From: Promicromonospora thailandica
Lineage (GTDB): Bacteria > Actinomycetota > Actinomycetes > Actinomycetales > Cellulomonadaceae
Length of the DNA stretch: 64,000 nucleotides
Assembly (NCBI RefSeq): GCF_024171955.1
Contig: NZ_JAMTCS010000009.1
Span: 124,001 to 188,000, forward strand
Reading direction: 5' to 3'
Shown here one piece after another: positions 50,745-61,497 of this stretch (positions are counted from its first letter, which is position 1; each line of letters opens with the position of its first letter). The position numbers were made by a program, and so were the translations under genes. The notes beneath the pieces are model-generated. The model made no database searches, had not been told where the DNA came from, and saw only the letters and a list, made by a program, of their open reading frames with translations.

Positions 50745-51383
50745 ATGACCAGCCCCCGCCCCGTCCTCGTCGTCGGTGGCGGGGGCTACGTCGGCAGCCG
50801 GGTCGCCCACGGCCTGGCTGCCGACGGACGCCCGGTGCTCGCCGCCTCCCGCCACCCGGTCGAGGACGCCGGACCTGGCGTGACCCCCGTCGTGTACGGC
50901 ACCCTGCCCACGCTGCCCGACGCCGTCCGCGCCACCTGCGCGGACGCCGGGCTCCCGCTGCCCGGCGCCGTCGTGGCGTCCATCGGCGGCTGGCACAAGG
51001 GCGCCACCCTGCTCGACGACGACCCCGAGCGGTGGACGGCGACCCTGGCGTCCCACCTCACCGCGCACCTCGACGCCGCCCGCGCCCTCGCACCCCTCCT
51101 GCGGCCCGGCGACCCCTACGTCGTGCTCAACGGCGCGGCGTCCCGCGAGCCCATGGCCGGCTCCGGCGCGATCAGCGTCACCGGCGCCGGCCTCGCCATG
51201 CTCGTCCAGGTGCTGCGCCGGGAGACGGACGGCGTGCGCTTCCACGAGCTCGTCATCGACCACGCCGTCGCGGGCGACGACCGCAACGAGGACCCGGCCC
51301 AGACCCGGACCCCCGCACAGGTGGTGCGGGCCCTCGGCGAGGTGCTGGACCAGCCCGGCGCAGCCGCCGTCGTGCACGTGTGA
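50745..51383 (+). CDS. Short-chain dehydrogenase/reductase-like NAD(P) protein
   Basis: This is a 212-residue Rossmann protein starting PVLVVGGGGYVGSRVAHGLA. The catalytic Tyr/Lys pair of classical SDRs is not obvious: the region VVLNGAASREPMAGSGAISVTGAG has Ser but no YxxxK. It may be an atypical or inactive SDR, or a NAD(P)-binding regulator. ATG 50745 has AGGGTG 8 nt upstream; TAGGGT at 7 nt would also fit a leaderless start. Confidence 0.75.
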   Translation: MTSPRPVLVVGGGGYVGSRVAHGLAADGRPVLAASRHPVEDAGPGVTPVVYGTLPTLPDAVRATCADAGLPLPGAVVASIGGWHKGATLLDDDPERWTATLASHLTAHLDAARALAPLLRPGDPYVVLNGAASREPMAGSGAISVTGAGLAMLVQVLRRETDGVRFHELVIDHAVAGDDRNEDPAQTRTPAQVVRALGEVLDQPGAAAVVHV

Positions 51384-51436
51384 CGTTGCTCTCCTGAGCC
51401 GCCCGGGGCCGCCGCCCGCCGGTAATCTTCTGCCTC

Positions 51437-52486
51437 GTGACAGCCCCCTCCACGACCGACGCCCAGTCCGTTGCGACCGCCCTCAGCGCGGTCCGGCCGC
51501 AGGTCCCCGTCGACCGGCTCGTCACCGACCTCGTCCCGCCGCGCCACTTCGCGGACGCCCGGTTCGCCACCTACCGCGCCAACCCCGCGCACCCCAGCCA
51601 GGGCCGCGCGCTGACCCGGCTGCAGGAGATCGCCCAGCAGGTCACCGCGCCCCGGCGCGGACTGTTCGCCCGCCGCAAGGCGGCCCCCGCCGTCTACCTC
51701 GACGGCGGCTTCGGCGTCGGCAAGACCCACCTGCTCACCTCGCTCGCCCACGCCGTGGGCGAGGCGCACGGTACCGACGCCGTCGCCTACGGCACGTTCG
51801 TCGAGTACACCAACCTCGTGGGCGCCCTCGGCTTCCACCGGACCGTCGAGGCCCTCGCGGTCAAGAAGCTCGTCTGCATCGACGAGTTCGAGCTCGACGA
51901 CGCGGGCGACACCACCCTCATGTCGCGCCTCATGCGCGAGCTCGCCGACCGGGACGTGGCGCTCGCGGCGACGTCGAACACGCTGCCCGACGCGCTCGGC
52001 GAGGGGCGCTTCGCGGCCCAGGACTTCCAGCGCGAGATCAAGGCGCTGTCCGACCGGTTCGAGACCCTGCGGGTCGACGGCGAGGACTACCGCCACCGCG
52101 ACGTCGTCACCGACTCCGAGCCGCTGAGCGAGGCCGAGGTGACCGCGGCGGCCGCGGCCCGTCCCGGCGCCACGCTCGACGCGTTCGACGACCTGCTCGA
52201 CCACCTCGCCACCGTGCACCCCAGCCGCTACGGCGCGCTGCTCGACGGCGTCACCGTCGTCGCCCTGACGGGGGTGCACCCGGTGGAGGCGCAGGCCGTG
52301 GCGCTGCGCCTCGTGGTCCTCGTCGACCGGCTCTACGACCGCGACGTGCCGGTGCTCCTGGGCGGCGACGGCGACACGCGCGGCCTGTTCACGCCCGAGA
52401 TGCTCGCCGGCGGCTACCGCAAGAAGTACTACCGGGCCCTGTCGCGCCTGGGCGCCCTGGCCGAGGAGGGCCGGGCTCTGCTCTGA
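51437..52486 (+). CDS. zapE: Cell division protein ZapE (AFG1-like ATPase)
   Basis: This is a 349-residue AAA-type ATPase. Walker A is GGFGVGKTHLL, Walker B is KLVCIDEFELDD, and the sensor I region is AATSNTLPDALGEGRF. In Escherichia coli, ZapE acts at the Z-ring under stress; the role in actinobacteria is less clear. GTG 51437 is preceded by TAATCT at 8 nt, again leaderless-like. A long hairpin separates it from the convergent PPK2 gene. Confidence 0.92.
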   Translation: MTAPSTTDAQSVATALSAVRPQVPVDRLVTDLVPPRHFADARFATYRANPAHPSQGRALTRLQEIAQQVTAPRRGLFARRKAAPAVYLDGGFGVGKTHLLTSLAHAVGEAHGTDAVAYGTFVEYTNLVGALGFHRTVEALAVKKLVCIDEFELDDAGDTTLMSRLMRELADRDVALAATSNTLPDALGEGRFAAQDFQREIKALSDRFETLRVDGEDYRHRDVVTDSEPLSEAEVTAAAAARPGATLDAFDDLLDHLATVHPSRYGALLDGVTVVALTGVHPVEAQAVALRLVVLVDRLYDRDVPVLLGGDGDTRGLFTPEMLAGGYRKKYYRALSRLGALAEEGRALL

Positions 52487-52491
52487 CCCGC

Positions 52492-52548
52492 TGAGTGCGG
52501 GATGTTCGCCCTTCCGGCACACGAAAAAGGGCGAACATCCCGCACTCA
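52492..52548. terminator. 22-bp perfect hairpin between convergent zapE and ppk2 genes
   Basis: Arms 52492-52513 and 52527-52548 (containing GAGTGCGGGATGTTCGCCC and its complement) pair without mismatch around a 13-nt loop, CCGGCACACGAAA. On the minus strand an apparent T-run follows the inner base. It fills nearly all of the 69-bp gap and is probably a bidirectional terminator. Confidence 0.85.
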
Positions 52549-52555
52549 AGGGCGG

Positions 52556-53479
52556 TCAGGTGGCGGAGAGGCGGGCCCTTTCCGCCGCGACGTCGAAGTC
52601 CGCGGGCGGCCAGCCCAGGTCCAGGGAGCGCAGCGCGCCCGTCAGGAGCTCCGTGACGGCCAGGCGGGCGTACCACTTCCGGTCCGCGGGGACGGCGTAC
52701 CAGGGCGCCTCGTCCGTCGAGGTGCGGTCCAGCAGCTCCTGGTAGGCCGCGACGTACTCGGGGAACTTGCGGTGCACGTCGATGTCGCCGGGGTCGTACT
52801 TCCAGTGCTTGTCCGGCCGGTCGAGGCGCTCGGCCAGGCGCGCCTTCTGCTCGCCCGGCGACACGAGCAGCGCCACCTTCACGAGCACCGTGCCCGACGC
52901 CGCCACCTCCGCCTCGAACTCCTTCAGCTCGCGGAAGTGCGTGCGCCACGTCTTGACGGGCTCCAGACGGTCCACGCGGACCACCAGCACCTGCTCGTGG
53001 TGCGAGCGGTCGAACACACCGAGGTAGCCCGGCCGGGGCAGGGCGTTGCGGACGCGCCACAGGTAGCCGTGCTCCCTCTCCTCCGGAGTCGGCACGCCGA
53101 AGCTGCGGTGCATGACGCCCTGCGGGTCCACCATGCCCACGACGTGCCGCACGATGCCGCCCTTGCCGGACGTGTCCAGCCCCTGCAGCACCAGCAGCAC
53201 CGACCGGTCGCCGCCCGTGCGGCCGTGCGCGAACAGGCGCTCCTGCAGGTCGGCGAGCTCGGGTGCGCGGGCGGCCAGCAGCGCCTCGGCGTCCCGCCGT
53301 CTGCCGGACCAGCCGGGCGTGGACGCCGCGTCGACGGCGCTCAGGTCGGTGCCGCGTGCCCAGCGGAGCGCCTCGGCGGGCGGGACGTCCCAGAGGGCGC
53401 CGGGGTCGTGCGCGGCCGCCTTCCTGCTCTTCTTCGACTTCTTCGACGTCTTCGTCGAGCCCTTCGCAGCCTTCGCCAT
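52556..53479 (-). CDS. ppk2: Polyphosphate kinase 2-family protein
   Basis: This is a 307-residue PPK2-type kinase that would phosphorylate nucleotides with polyphosphate, or the reverse. Walker A is LQGLDTSGKGGIVRHV; the DRSHHEQ and RVRNALPRPGYLGVF motifs are typical. The first 22 residues are a Lys/Ser-rich low-complexity tail (KAAKGSTKTSKKSKKSRK). Whether it is class I, II or III needs a residue-level comparison. Confidence 0.92.
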   Translation of the reverse strand: MAKAAKGSTKTSKKSKKSRKAAAHDPGALWDVPPAEALRWARGTDLSAVDAASTPGWSGRRRDAEALLAARAPELADLQERLFAHGRTGGDRSVLLVLQGLDTSGKGGIVRHVVGMVDPQGVMHRSFGVPTPEEREHGYLWRVRNALPRPGYLGVFDRSHHEQVLVVRVDRLEPVKTWRTHFRELKEFEAEVAASGTVLVKVALLVSPGEQKARLAERLDRPDKHWKYDPGDIDVHRKFPEYVAAYQELLDRTSTDEAPWYAVPADRKWYARLAVTELLTGALRSLDLGWPPADFDVAAERARLSAT

Positions 53480-53534
53480 CGGGTGCCTCCTTCACGCGGG
53501 GCCGACGCCGCCGGTCCGGTTCCAGGCTCCCAGG

Positions 53535-55355
53535 TCAGGCGTCGGCGCGCAGCACGGCGGTCATCCGCGGCGGCACGGTGAGCGTGTCCCCGACCAGGCG
53601 GGTCGCCCCCGGCTCCCAGGCCGCGGCCAGGCGGTAGGAACCGGGCAGGGGCGCCTTCACGGCACCCTCGGCGGGACGCAGCAGGCTGCCCAGGCGCAGC
53701 GCGGCCAGGCCGTGCCCCGTGTTCAGCACGAACGCCAGGGTGCCGCGCAGCACCGCGATCACCGAGCGGTCGGCGCTCGACCGGATCTCCAGGGGCAGGT
53801 CCAGCTCCTCGGCCACGCCGTGCCGGATCGCGATCAGGTCGCGCGCCCACCGCACCAGGCGGCGCTCGTTGTCGTTGCGGGGCACCACCGGGGCGTGCAC
53901 GGTGTCCAGGACCAGCGGGTTGCCCGCCAGGATGACGGTGGCGAGCACGCTGGCGCGGATGTCGACGTCGTCCACGGCCAGCAGCGCGGTGGCCGGGCTC
54001 TCCTCGCCCGCCCACGGCACGGTGAGCTGCGTGGCGGGCAGCCGCGTGATGTCCTCGACCACGCTCGCGCCGGCCCGGACCCGGCTGCGCCGTCCGCCGT
54101 TCTGGCGGGTCGCCCGGCGCACGGACGGGTGCACCAGGTCGGCGAGCATCTGCAGGGCCTGGATGTCCTCGGTGCGGCCCGGGCCGGACAGGATGCGCAG
54201 CAGGATCGACGTCAGCCGGTCGCTGCGGCCGGGACCGTCCACGAGCAGGCTGAACCGCCGGTCGAGCTGCTCGCCGAGGCCCACCACGTAGTCGGCCAGC
54301 TCACCCAGGAACGGGTTGGGGGAGCGGTCCACGAGCGCGTCGACGTCGAGCACCAGGCCGTCCACGTGGTACTCGCGCAGCCAGTGCCGGGCGTCGTCGA
54401 CCAGGAAGTCGCGCGGGCCGCGGCTGCCGCTGCCCTCGAGGTTGATGCGGTCGCCCACGTAGTCGGTGCGGACCGTGGGGGCCGACGGCACCTTGCCGGC
54501 CCGCGTGCCGATGCTCGGCACCTGGCCGGTGCGGAGCTGGATGGGCCCCGTGCGCGGGCGGTCCAGGGGTACCTGGCCGGTGCGCGGCCGCATCGCCTGG
54601 ACGGCGTGCTCGCCCGCGTCGCCGAGGTCGGGCCGGGGCGCGCGCGGCCGCCCGCCACCGCCCATGAGGTACGGCCCGTACGCCTCCAGGCCGAGCTCGT
54701 CGGCCACGGCCCACCGGTAGGGGATGTCCAGGACGACGGCGAGACCCGCGGCGTGCGCGGCGTCGACGAACCGCTGGAGCGCGCGCGGGCCGCCGTACGG
54801 CTCGTGCACCGAGTACAGGCGCACGCCGCGCGAGGGGCCCAGGGCCGGGTCGAAGGCGGCGACGGGCGCGAGCTCGACGCCGTGCAGGCCCATCTCGGCG
54901 ACCGTCGGCAGCAGCCGCGCGGCGGCGTCGAGCGTGCCCTCGGGCGTGAAGGTCTCGACGTCCACGTGCATGAGCACGCTCGTGGACAGGTCCGGCGGGG
55001 ACCAGGTGCCGTCGGTCCACTCGAAGGCCGGGTCGAACACCCGGGTGGGGCCGTGGATGCCCTGCGGCAGCCAGACGCTGCGCGGGTCGGGCAGCAGCGG
55101 CCCGCCGTCCACGGAGTAGCCGTAGTCGGTGCCGTGGCCGAGCACGCTGTCGGCGCCCCAGTACCCGGGCTCACCGGCGCCCACGAGGCGCAGCGGCATG
55201 TGCTCCGGCTCCTCGTAGGGGTCGTAGGGCACGAGCACCTCGATGATGCGGGCACGCGGCGCCCACACCACCGGTCTGGGCCCGGGAACGGGCATGTCGG
55301 GGCCAGGTCGGGGCGGTGGTGTGGTCCCTCCGGTTCCACTCCTCGGTCCGGTCAC
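53535..55355 (-). CDS. Degenerate maltooligosyltrehalose trehalohydrolase (TreZ)-like GH13 protein
   Basis: This 606-residue protein has the TreZ layout: an N-terminal CBM48-like part, LPDPRSVWLPQGIHGPTRVFD, and HVDVETFTPEGTLDAAARLLP. Key GH13 regions are altered. Region I reads VVLDIPYRWA where YNH is usual, region II reads DGLVLDVDA where RxD is expected, the acid Glu region reads LLVDGPG, and no FxxNHD motif is seen. A Pro/Arg/Thr-rich insert (around residues 255-295, with two RTGQVP repeats) interrupts the barrel. Catalytic activity as a trehalohydrolase is therefore unlikely. It is 10 bp downstream of glgX and probably co-transcribed. Confidence 0.75.
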   Translation of the reverse strand: MTGPRSGTGGTTPPPRPGPDMPVPGPRPVVWAPRARIIEVLVPYDPYEEPEHMPLRLVGAGEPGYWGADSVLGHGTDYGYSVDGGPLLPDPRSVWLPQGIHGPTRVFDPAFEWTDGTWSPPDLSTSVLMHVDVETFTPEGTLDAAARLLPTVAEMGLHGVELAPVAAFDPALGPSRGVRLYSVHEPYGGPRALQRFVDAAHAAGLAVVLDIPYRWAVADELGLEAYGPYLMGGGGRPRAPRPDLGDAGEHAVQAMRPRTGQVPLDRPRTGPIQLRTGQVPSIGTRAGKVPSAPTVRTDYVGDRINLEGSGSRGPRDFLVDDARHWLREYHVDGLVLDVDALVDRSPNPFLGELADYVVGLGEQLDRRFSLLVDGPGRSDRLTSILLRILSGPGRTEDIQALQMLADLVHPSVRRATRQNGGRRSRVRAGASVVEDITRLPATQLTVPWAGEESPATALLAVDDVDIRASVLATVILAGNPLVLDTVHAPVVPRNDNERRLVRWARDLIAIRHGVAEELDLPLEIRSSADRSVIAVLRGTLAFVLNTGHGLAALRLGSLLRPAEGAVKAPLPGSYRLAAAWEPGATRLVGDTLTVPPRMTAVLRADA

Positions 55356-55365
55356 GGCCGACAGC

Positions 55366-57513
<2,148 letters not shown>

Positions 57514-57654
57514 CGCACGATCATGACACCCCTCGGCGGTGCTCGCGGGGAGAAGTCGTGGTGGGCGTGCCGTGGACGTGGAGGCTTGGCAGGGATCGCA
57601 AAATACTGTGCCATGCGGATGCGAGCGGACCGAGGTTGCTGCGAGGATGGTCAC

Positions 57655-57900
57655 ATGATCACGGGGGAACCCCAGTCCGCCACAGGACCCGCCGAGTCAG
57701 CTCCGACCGACCTGATCGACGAGTCCAACGCTTCCTACGCCCACATCGCGCCGCCGGCGGTCCGCCGCGCCGCGACCCGTCGTGGCCTGCTCGGGGGCGG
57801 TGACGTCTCCAAGGCGCCCCGCAACCTCGCGGGCTGCGAGCTCGACCCGATCTCAGGAGCCTCCAGCGGGGTCTCCTGGGACGACCCGGAAGAGCTCTGA
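57655..57900 (+). CDS. Small protein of unknown function
   Basis: This is an 81-residue soluble protein with no recognisable domain. The middle (AHIAPPAVRRAATRRGLLGGGDVSKAP) is basic and the end is acidic (WDDPEEL). ATG 57655 has GAGGATGG upstream, and the stop is followed after 60 bp by an 8-bp perfect hairpin (57961-57980). It is divergent from glgX across about 140 bp. Confidence 0.6.
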   Translation: MITGEPQSATGPAESAPTDLIDESNASYAHIAPPAVRRAATRRGLLGGGDVSKAPRNLAGCELDPISGASSGVSWDDPEEL

Positions 57901-57960
57901 CCCGACGGGTCTGACCCGCCGCGTCCGCGAGGACCCGCGGGACCTGGCGCGACGTGGTGC

Positions 57961-57980
57961 CCGGTGCGACGCCGCACCGG
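57961..57980. terminator. Hairpin downstream of the small gene
   Basis: CCGGTGCG-ACGC-CGCACCGG pairs perfectly. The 219-bp interval 57901-58119 also contains two exact adjacent copies of a 16-bp unit, GCCGTGTGTTGCCGGC, ending near 58112. Otherwise nothing was found in it. Confidence 0.55.
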
Positions 57981-58119
57981 CGCCGAGGGTCGCCAGGCGC
58001 TTCGACGTGCCGTGCGACGGTGCGGCGCCCCGGGTGTTTCGCCTGGTGTGTAGCTGGCGCCAGGTGCTCCTGCCGGGCGGGCCGTGTGTTGCCGGCGCCG
58101 TGTGTTGCCGGCCGCCCGC

Positions 58120-58395
58120 TCAGCGGGGCAGGCGCGCGGGGTCGACCGGGATGATGCGCGGCATGCCCGCGGGCGCCACGGCGCTGAGCGCGAGGTAGCG
58201 CGCCTCGGCGCGGTGCAGCCGGATGTGCTCGTCCAGCGACCACTGCGGGCCGTTGGTCAGCGTCATGCCGCAGGAGCAGTCGATCTCCTCGCGGTCGCCC
58301 GGCAGGTTCCGCACCAGGCCGACGGTGACGTGGGAGGCGCGCGCGTCGGCCTTGGCCCGGTGCATCGCGGCGCTCACGGGCGCATGTTCGCTCAC
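58120..58395 (-). CDS. Small protein with Cys/His pattern
   Basis: This is a 91-residue protein. CSCGMTLTNGPQWSLDEHIRLHR places two Cys and two His so that a zinc site is possible (C-x-C...H-x3-H). Start GTG 58395 has TAGGGTGGGGG upstream. I do not recognise the family. A mirror-symmetric repeat array lies immediately upstream. Confidence 0.6.
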   Translation of the reverse strand: MSEHAPVSAAMHRAKADARASHVTVGLVRNLPGDREEIDCSCGMTLTNGPQWSLDEHIRLHRAEARYLALSAVAPAGMPRIIPVDPARLPR

Positions 58396-58419
58396 GCCCC
58401 CACCCTAAGCGCGCGGCGG

Positions 58420-58775
58420 CGCCCCGCCGAGACCTGGTGTCGCGTCGCTGCCGTGCTCCGGCGCGGCGCGCGAGATCTGGTGCAGCGACCCTTGGCGGCT
58501 CCTGGTGCGCGCTGAGATCTGGGGGCCGTGCCCCGCCATGCTGCTGGCGCCCCGCCGAGATCTGGGGTCGCGTCGCCGAGATCTGGGGTCCGCGCCGAGA
58601 TCTGGCAGTGCGCCACCAGATCTCAGCGTCAGCGCCAGATCTCAGCGGCGCGACCCCAGATCTCGGCGACGGAGCGGCGGTCCGGCTGCGGCAGTGCAGC
58701 GGCGACACCAGATCTCGGCGCGGCGGCCTCCGGCGTCAGCGGCGCGACACCAGATCTCGGCGGCGGAGCGCCCGC
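58420..58775. repeat. Mirror-symmetric AGATCT repeat array
   Basis: Ten exact AGATCT hexamers plus one AGACCT occur. Those at 58430, 58473, 58515, 58558, 58579 and 58598 are followed by GG; those at 58618, 58637, 58658, 58710 and 58752 are preceded by CC, so orientation flips at about 58610. Spacing mirrors outward from the centre (19, 21, 43, 42 on one side; 19, 21, 52, 42 on the other). A 20-bp unit, CGCCGAGATCTGGGGTCGCG, occurs in exact inverted copies. The array fills the region 3' of the cystathionine gamma-synthase gene, so a strong, multi-armed terminator is possible. Confidence 0.9.
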
Positions 58776-58786
58776 CGTCCCCCCCG

Positions 58787-59980
58787 TCAGAGGCGGGACA
58801 GGGCCTGCTCGACGTCCTCCAGGAGGTCCGTCACGTCCTCCAGGCCCACCGACAGGCGCACGATCGACGGCGGCACCTCCGCCTCCGTGCCACGCACCGA
58901 CGCGTGCGTCATCTCGCTCGGGTAGTTGACCAGCGACTCCACGCCGCCGAGCGACTCGGCCAGGAGGAACACCCGGGTCGACTCGGCGAAGGTCCGCGCT
59001 GCGGCCTCCCCGCCGGCCAGGTCGAGCGAGATCATGCCGCCGAACCGCGACATCTGGTGCGCCGCGACCTTGTGGCCAGGGTGGTCCGGCAGGCCCGGAT
59101 ACAGCACGCGGCCGACGGCGGGGTGGTGCACCAGGCGCTCGGCGAGGGTCTGGGCGTTCTCCGAGTGGCGCTGCATCCGCACGGCGAGCGTCTTGATGCC
59201 GCGCGTGGTCAGGAACGCGTCGAACGGGCTGGACACGGCTCCCGCCGCGAACTGGACGTAGCGCACCTGCTCGGCGAGCTCGTCGGCGCCGTCGCGCAGC
59301 ACGACGGCGCCGCCCACCACGTCGGAGTGCCCGCCCAGGTACTTGGTCGTGGAGTGCACCACCACGTCGGCGCCGAGGTCGAGCGGGCGCTGCAGCGCGG
59401 GGGAGGCGAACGTGTTGTCCACCACCAGGAGCAGCCCGTTGTCGTGCGCGAGCTGGGCCAGCGCGGGGATGTCGCTGATCTTCATCAGCGGGTTGGACGG
59501 CGTCTCCACCCACAGGATCTTCGTCTCGGGCCGGACCGCGGCGCGCACGGCGTCGAGGTCCGAGGTGTCGACGGTCGTGTGCGCCACGCCGGCCTTGCCG
59601 TGCACCGTGCGCACGAGGCGGTGCGTGCCGCCGTAGACGTCGTTCGGCACGAGCACGTGGTCCCCGGGCGCGACGACGGCCCGCAGCAGCGCGTCCTCGG
59701 CGGCCAGGCCGGAGGCGAACGACACGCCGTGCGCGCCGCCCTCGATCGCCGCGAGCTGCTCCTCCAGGGCGGTGCGCGTGGGGTTGCCGCCGCGCGAGTA
59801 CTCGTACCCGCCGCGGAGGTTGCCGATGCCGTCCTGCGCGTAGGTGGACGTGACGTGGATCGCCGGGATGGCGTCCCCGGTCGACGGGTCGGGGTGCTGC
59901 CCCGCGTGGATCGCGAGGGTGTCGAACCGGCTGGGCCTGACGTCGTTCGTGCCGGCGTCGTTCGTGCTGGCGTCGTTCAT
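58787..59980 (-). CDS. metB: Cystathionine gamma-synthase/lyase-type PLP enzyme
   Basis: This is a 397-residue Cys/Met-metabolism PLP enzyme. VVHSTTKYLGGHSDVVGG carries the PLP lysine, and IHVTSTYAQDGIGNLRGGYEYSRGGNPTR is the family start. It either makes cystathionine from O-acylhomoserine or splits it to cysteine; the neighbouring cystathionine beta-synthase and cysteine-type leader favour a role in the reverse route to cysteine. The first 12 residues come from a 15-bp tandem repeat (NDASTNDAGTND). It lies 45 bp downstream of cbs. Confidence 0.93.
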   Translation of the reverse strand: MNDASTNDAGTNDVRPSRFDTLAIHAGQHPDPSTGDAIPAIHVTSTYAQDGIGNLRGGYEYSRGGNPTRTALEEQLAAIEGGAHGVSFASGLAAEDALLRAVVAPGDHVLVPNDVYGGTHRLVRTVHGKAGVAHTTVDTSDLDAVRAAVRPETKILWVETPSNPLMKISDIPALAQLAHDNGLLLVVDNTFASPALQRPLDLGADVVVHSTTKYLGGHSDVVGGAVVLRDGADELAEQVRYVQFAAGAVSSPFDAFLTTRGIKTLAVRMQRHSENAQTLAERLVHHPAVGRVLYPGLPDHPGHKVAAHQMSRFGGMISLDLAGGEAAARTFAESTRVFLLAESLGGVESLVNYPSEMTHASVRGTEAEVPPSIVRLSVGLEDVTDLLEDVEQALSRL

Positions 59981-60025
59981 GGTGGTCTCTTCTCGGGGTC
60001 GCGGTCGTGCGGTGGAGGGCGGCCG

Positions 60026-61393
60026 TCAGACCGCGAGGTAGTCGAGCAGGTCGGACCGGGACACGACGCCGAGCGCCTTGCCGCCGTCGGTCACGAGCAG
60101 GGCGGTCTCGCCGGTCAGGGCCGCCCGCAGCGTGCCGACCGGCTCGTTGACGCCGATGAGCGGCAGGGGGCGGCCGATGAGCCCGCCCACCTCGTCCGAC
60201 AGGTTCGCCTTGCCGGCGAACACGCCGTCGAGCAGCTCGTCCTCGTGCACGGCTCCGGCGATCTCGCCGAGCACCACGGGCGGCTCCGCGGTGAGCACGA
60301 GCAGCTGGGAGACGCCGGACCGCGTCATCCGGTCGATCGCCTCGCGCACCGTGTCCGTGGGGTGCACGTAGAGCACCGGCGGGGTGCGGTCGGCCTTGGC
60401 GGCCAGCACGTCCGCGACGGTGTGGTCCTCGATCGCGGGAGAGAACCCGTAGGACCGCATCCAGGTGTCGTTGAAGATCTTGCCCAGGTAGCCGCGGCCG
60501 CCGTCGGGCAGCAGCACCACGACCACGTCGTCCGCGGTCAGGTCGCGTGCCGCCCGGAGGGCGGCGACGACGGCCATGCCGCTGGAGCCGCCCACGAGGA
60601 TGCCCTCCTCCCGGGCGAGCCGGCGCGTCATCGCGAACGACTCGGCGTCGCTCACCGCGATGATCTCGTGCGGCACGCTCGGGTCGTACGCGGTGGGCCA
60701 GAAGTCCTCGCCCACGCCCTCGACGAGGTAGGGCCGGCCGGTGCCACCGGAGTAGACGGACCCCTCGGGGTCGGCGCCGATGATGCGCACCCGGTCGCCC
60801 GAGACCTCGCGCAGGTAGCGGCCGGTGCCGGTGATGGTGCCGCCCGTGCCGACGCCGGCGACGAAGTGCGTCACGCGGCCCTCGGTGTCGCGCCAGATCT
60901 CGGGGCCGGTCGTCTCGTAGTGGGAGCGCGGCCCGTTGGGGTTGGAGTACTGGTCGGGCTTGAAGGCACCCGGGATCTCACGCACCAGGCGGTCGCTCAC
61001 CGAGTAGTAGGACTCGGGGCTGTCGGGCGCCACCGCCGTCGGCGTCACGACGACCTCGGCGCCGTACGCGGTCAGCACGTTGCGCTTGTCCTCGCCCACC
61101 TTGTCCGGCAGCACGAAGACACAGCGGTACCCGCGCTGCTGGGCCACCAGCGCCAGGCCGACGCCGGTGTTGCCCGAGGTGGGCTCGACGATGGTGCCGC
61201 CGGGCCGGAGCTTGCCCTCACGCTCGGCCGCGTCGATGATGCGGCCCGCGATACGGTCCTTGGAGGAGCCGCCGGGGTTGAGGTACTCGAGCTTGACGAG
61301 CACCGTCGCGTCGGTGACGCCCTCGGTGACGTGGCCGAGCCGGACCAGGGGGGTGTTGCCGACGAGCTCGACGACAGAATTGACGTACTGCAC
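60026..61393 (-). CDS. cbs: Cystathionine beta-synthase
   Basis: This is a 455-residue enzyme joining serine and homocysteine to cystathionine. The PLP part (about 1-320) carries LNPGGSSKDRIA with the PLP lysine, EPTSGNTGVGLA and VAGVGTGGTITGTGRYL; two CBS motifs form the C-terminal 115 residues. GTG 61393 is chosen: the family N-terminus (MQYVNSVVELVGNTPLVRLG) begins there and AGGAAGAG precedes it. Its ribosome-binding site is complementary to a polycysteine leader 60-90 bp upstream. Confidence 0.95.
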   Translation of the reverse strand: MQYVNSVVELVGNTPLVRLGHVTEGVTDATVLVKLEYLNPGGSSKDRIAGRIIDAAEREGKLRPGGTIVEPTSGNTGVGLALVAQQRGYRCVFVLPDKVGEDKRNVLTAYGAEVVVTPTAVAPDSPESYYSVSDRLVREIPGAFKPDQYSNPNGPRSHYETTGPEIWRDTEGRVTHFVAGVGTGGTITGTGRYLREVSGDRVRIIGADPEGSVYSGGTGRPYLVEGVGEDFWPTAYDPSVPHEIIAVSDAESFAMTRRLAREEGILVGGSSGMAVVAALRAARDLTADDVVVVLLPDGGRGYLGKIFNDTWMRSYGFSPAIEDHTVADVLAAKADRTPPVLYVHPTDTVREAIDRMTRSGVSQLLVLTAEPPVVLGEIAGAVHEDELLDGVFAGKANLSDEVGGLIGRPLPLIGVNEPVGTLRAALTGETALLVTDGGKALGVVSRSDLLDYLAV

Positions 61394-61458
61394 CTGTTTC
61401 TCTTCCTGTTCTGTGCGCGCGACGGCGCGCGCGGGGGACTGACGGACCGGGAGGGTGG

Positions 61459-61491
61459 TCAGTGACAGCAACAGGAGAGCGGTGCGAGCAC
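61459..61491 (-). CDS. Polycysteine leader peptide (cysteine-responsive attenuator)
   Basis: An 11-codon frame encodes MLAPLSCCCH and stops 65 nt before cbs. The GTG start is preceded at 6 nt by TACAGT (61503-61498), so the transcript would begin at the start codon. Codons 5-8 (CTCTCCTGTT, 61479-61470) can pair with the cbs ribosome-binding region AACAGGAAGAG (61410-61400), with one bulged A. A 7-bp hairpin (61415-61432) lies between. Mycobacteria use such leaderless polycysteine ORFs to sense cysteine; here a ribosome stalled on scarce Cys-tRNA would keep the site open. This role is inferred. Confidence 0.75.
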   Translation of the reverse strand: MLAPLSCCCH

Positions 61492-61497
61492 GTCGCC

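Noticed and set aside
58081-58112. Two adjacent 16-bp repeats as an attachment or target-site duplication
   Set aside because: They are directly adjacent with nothing inserted between; simple tandem duplication is enough.
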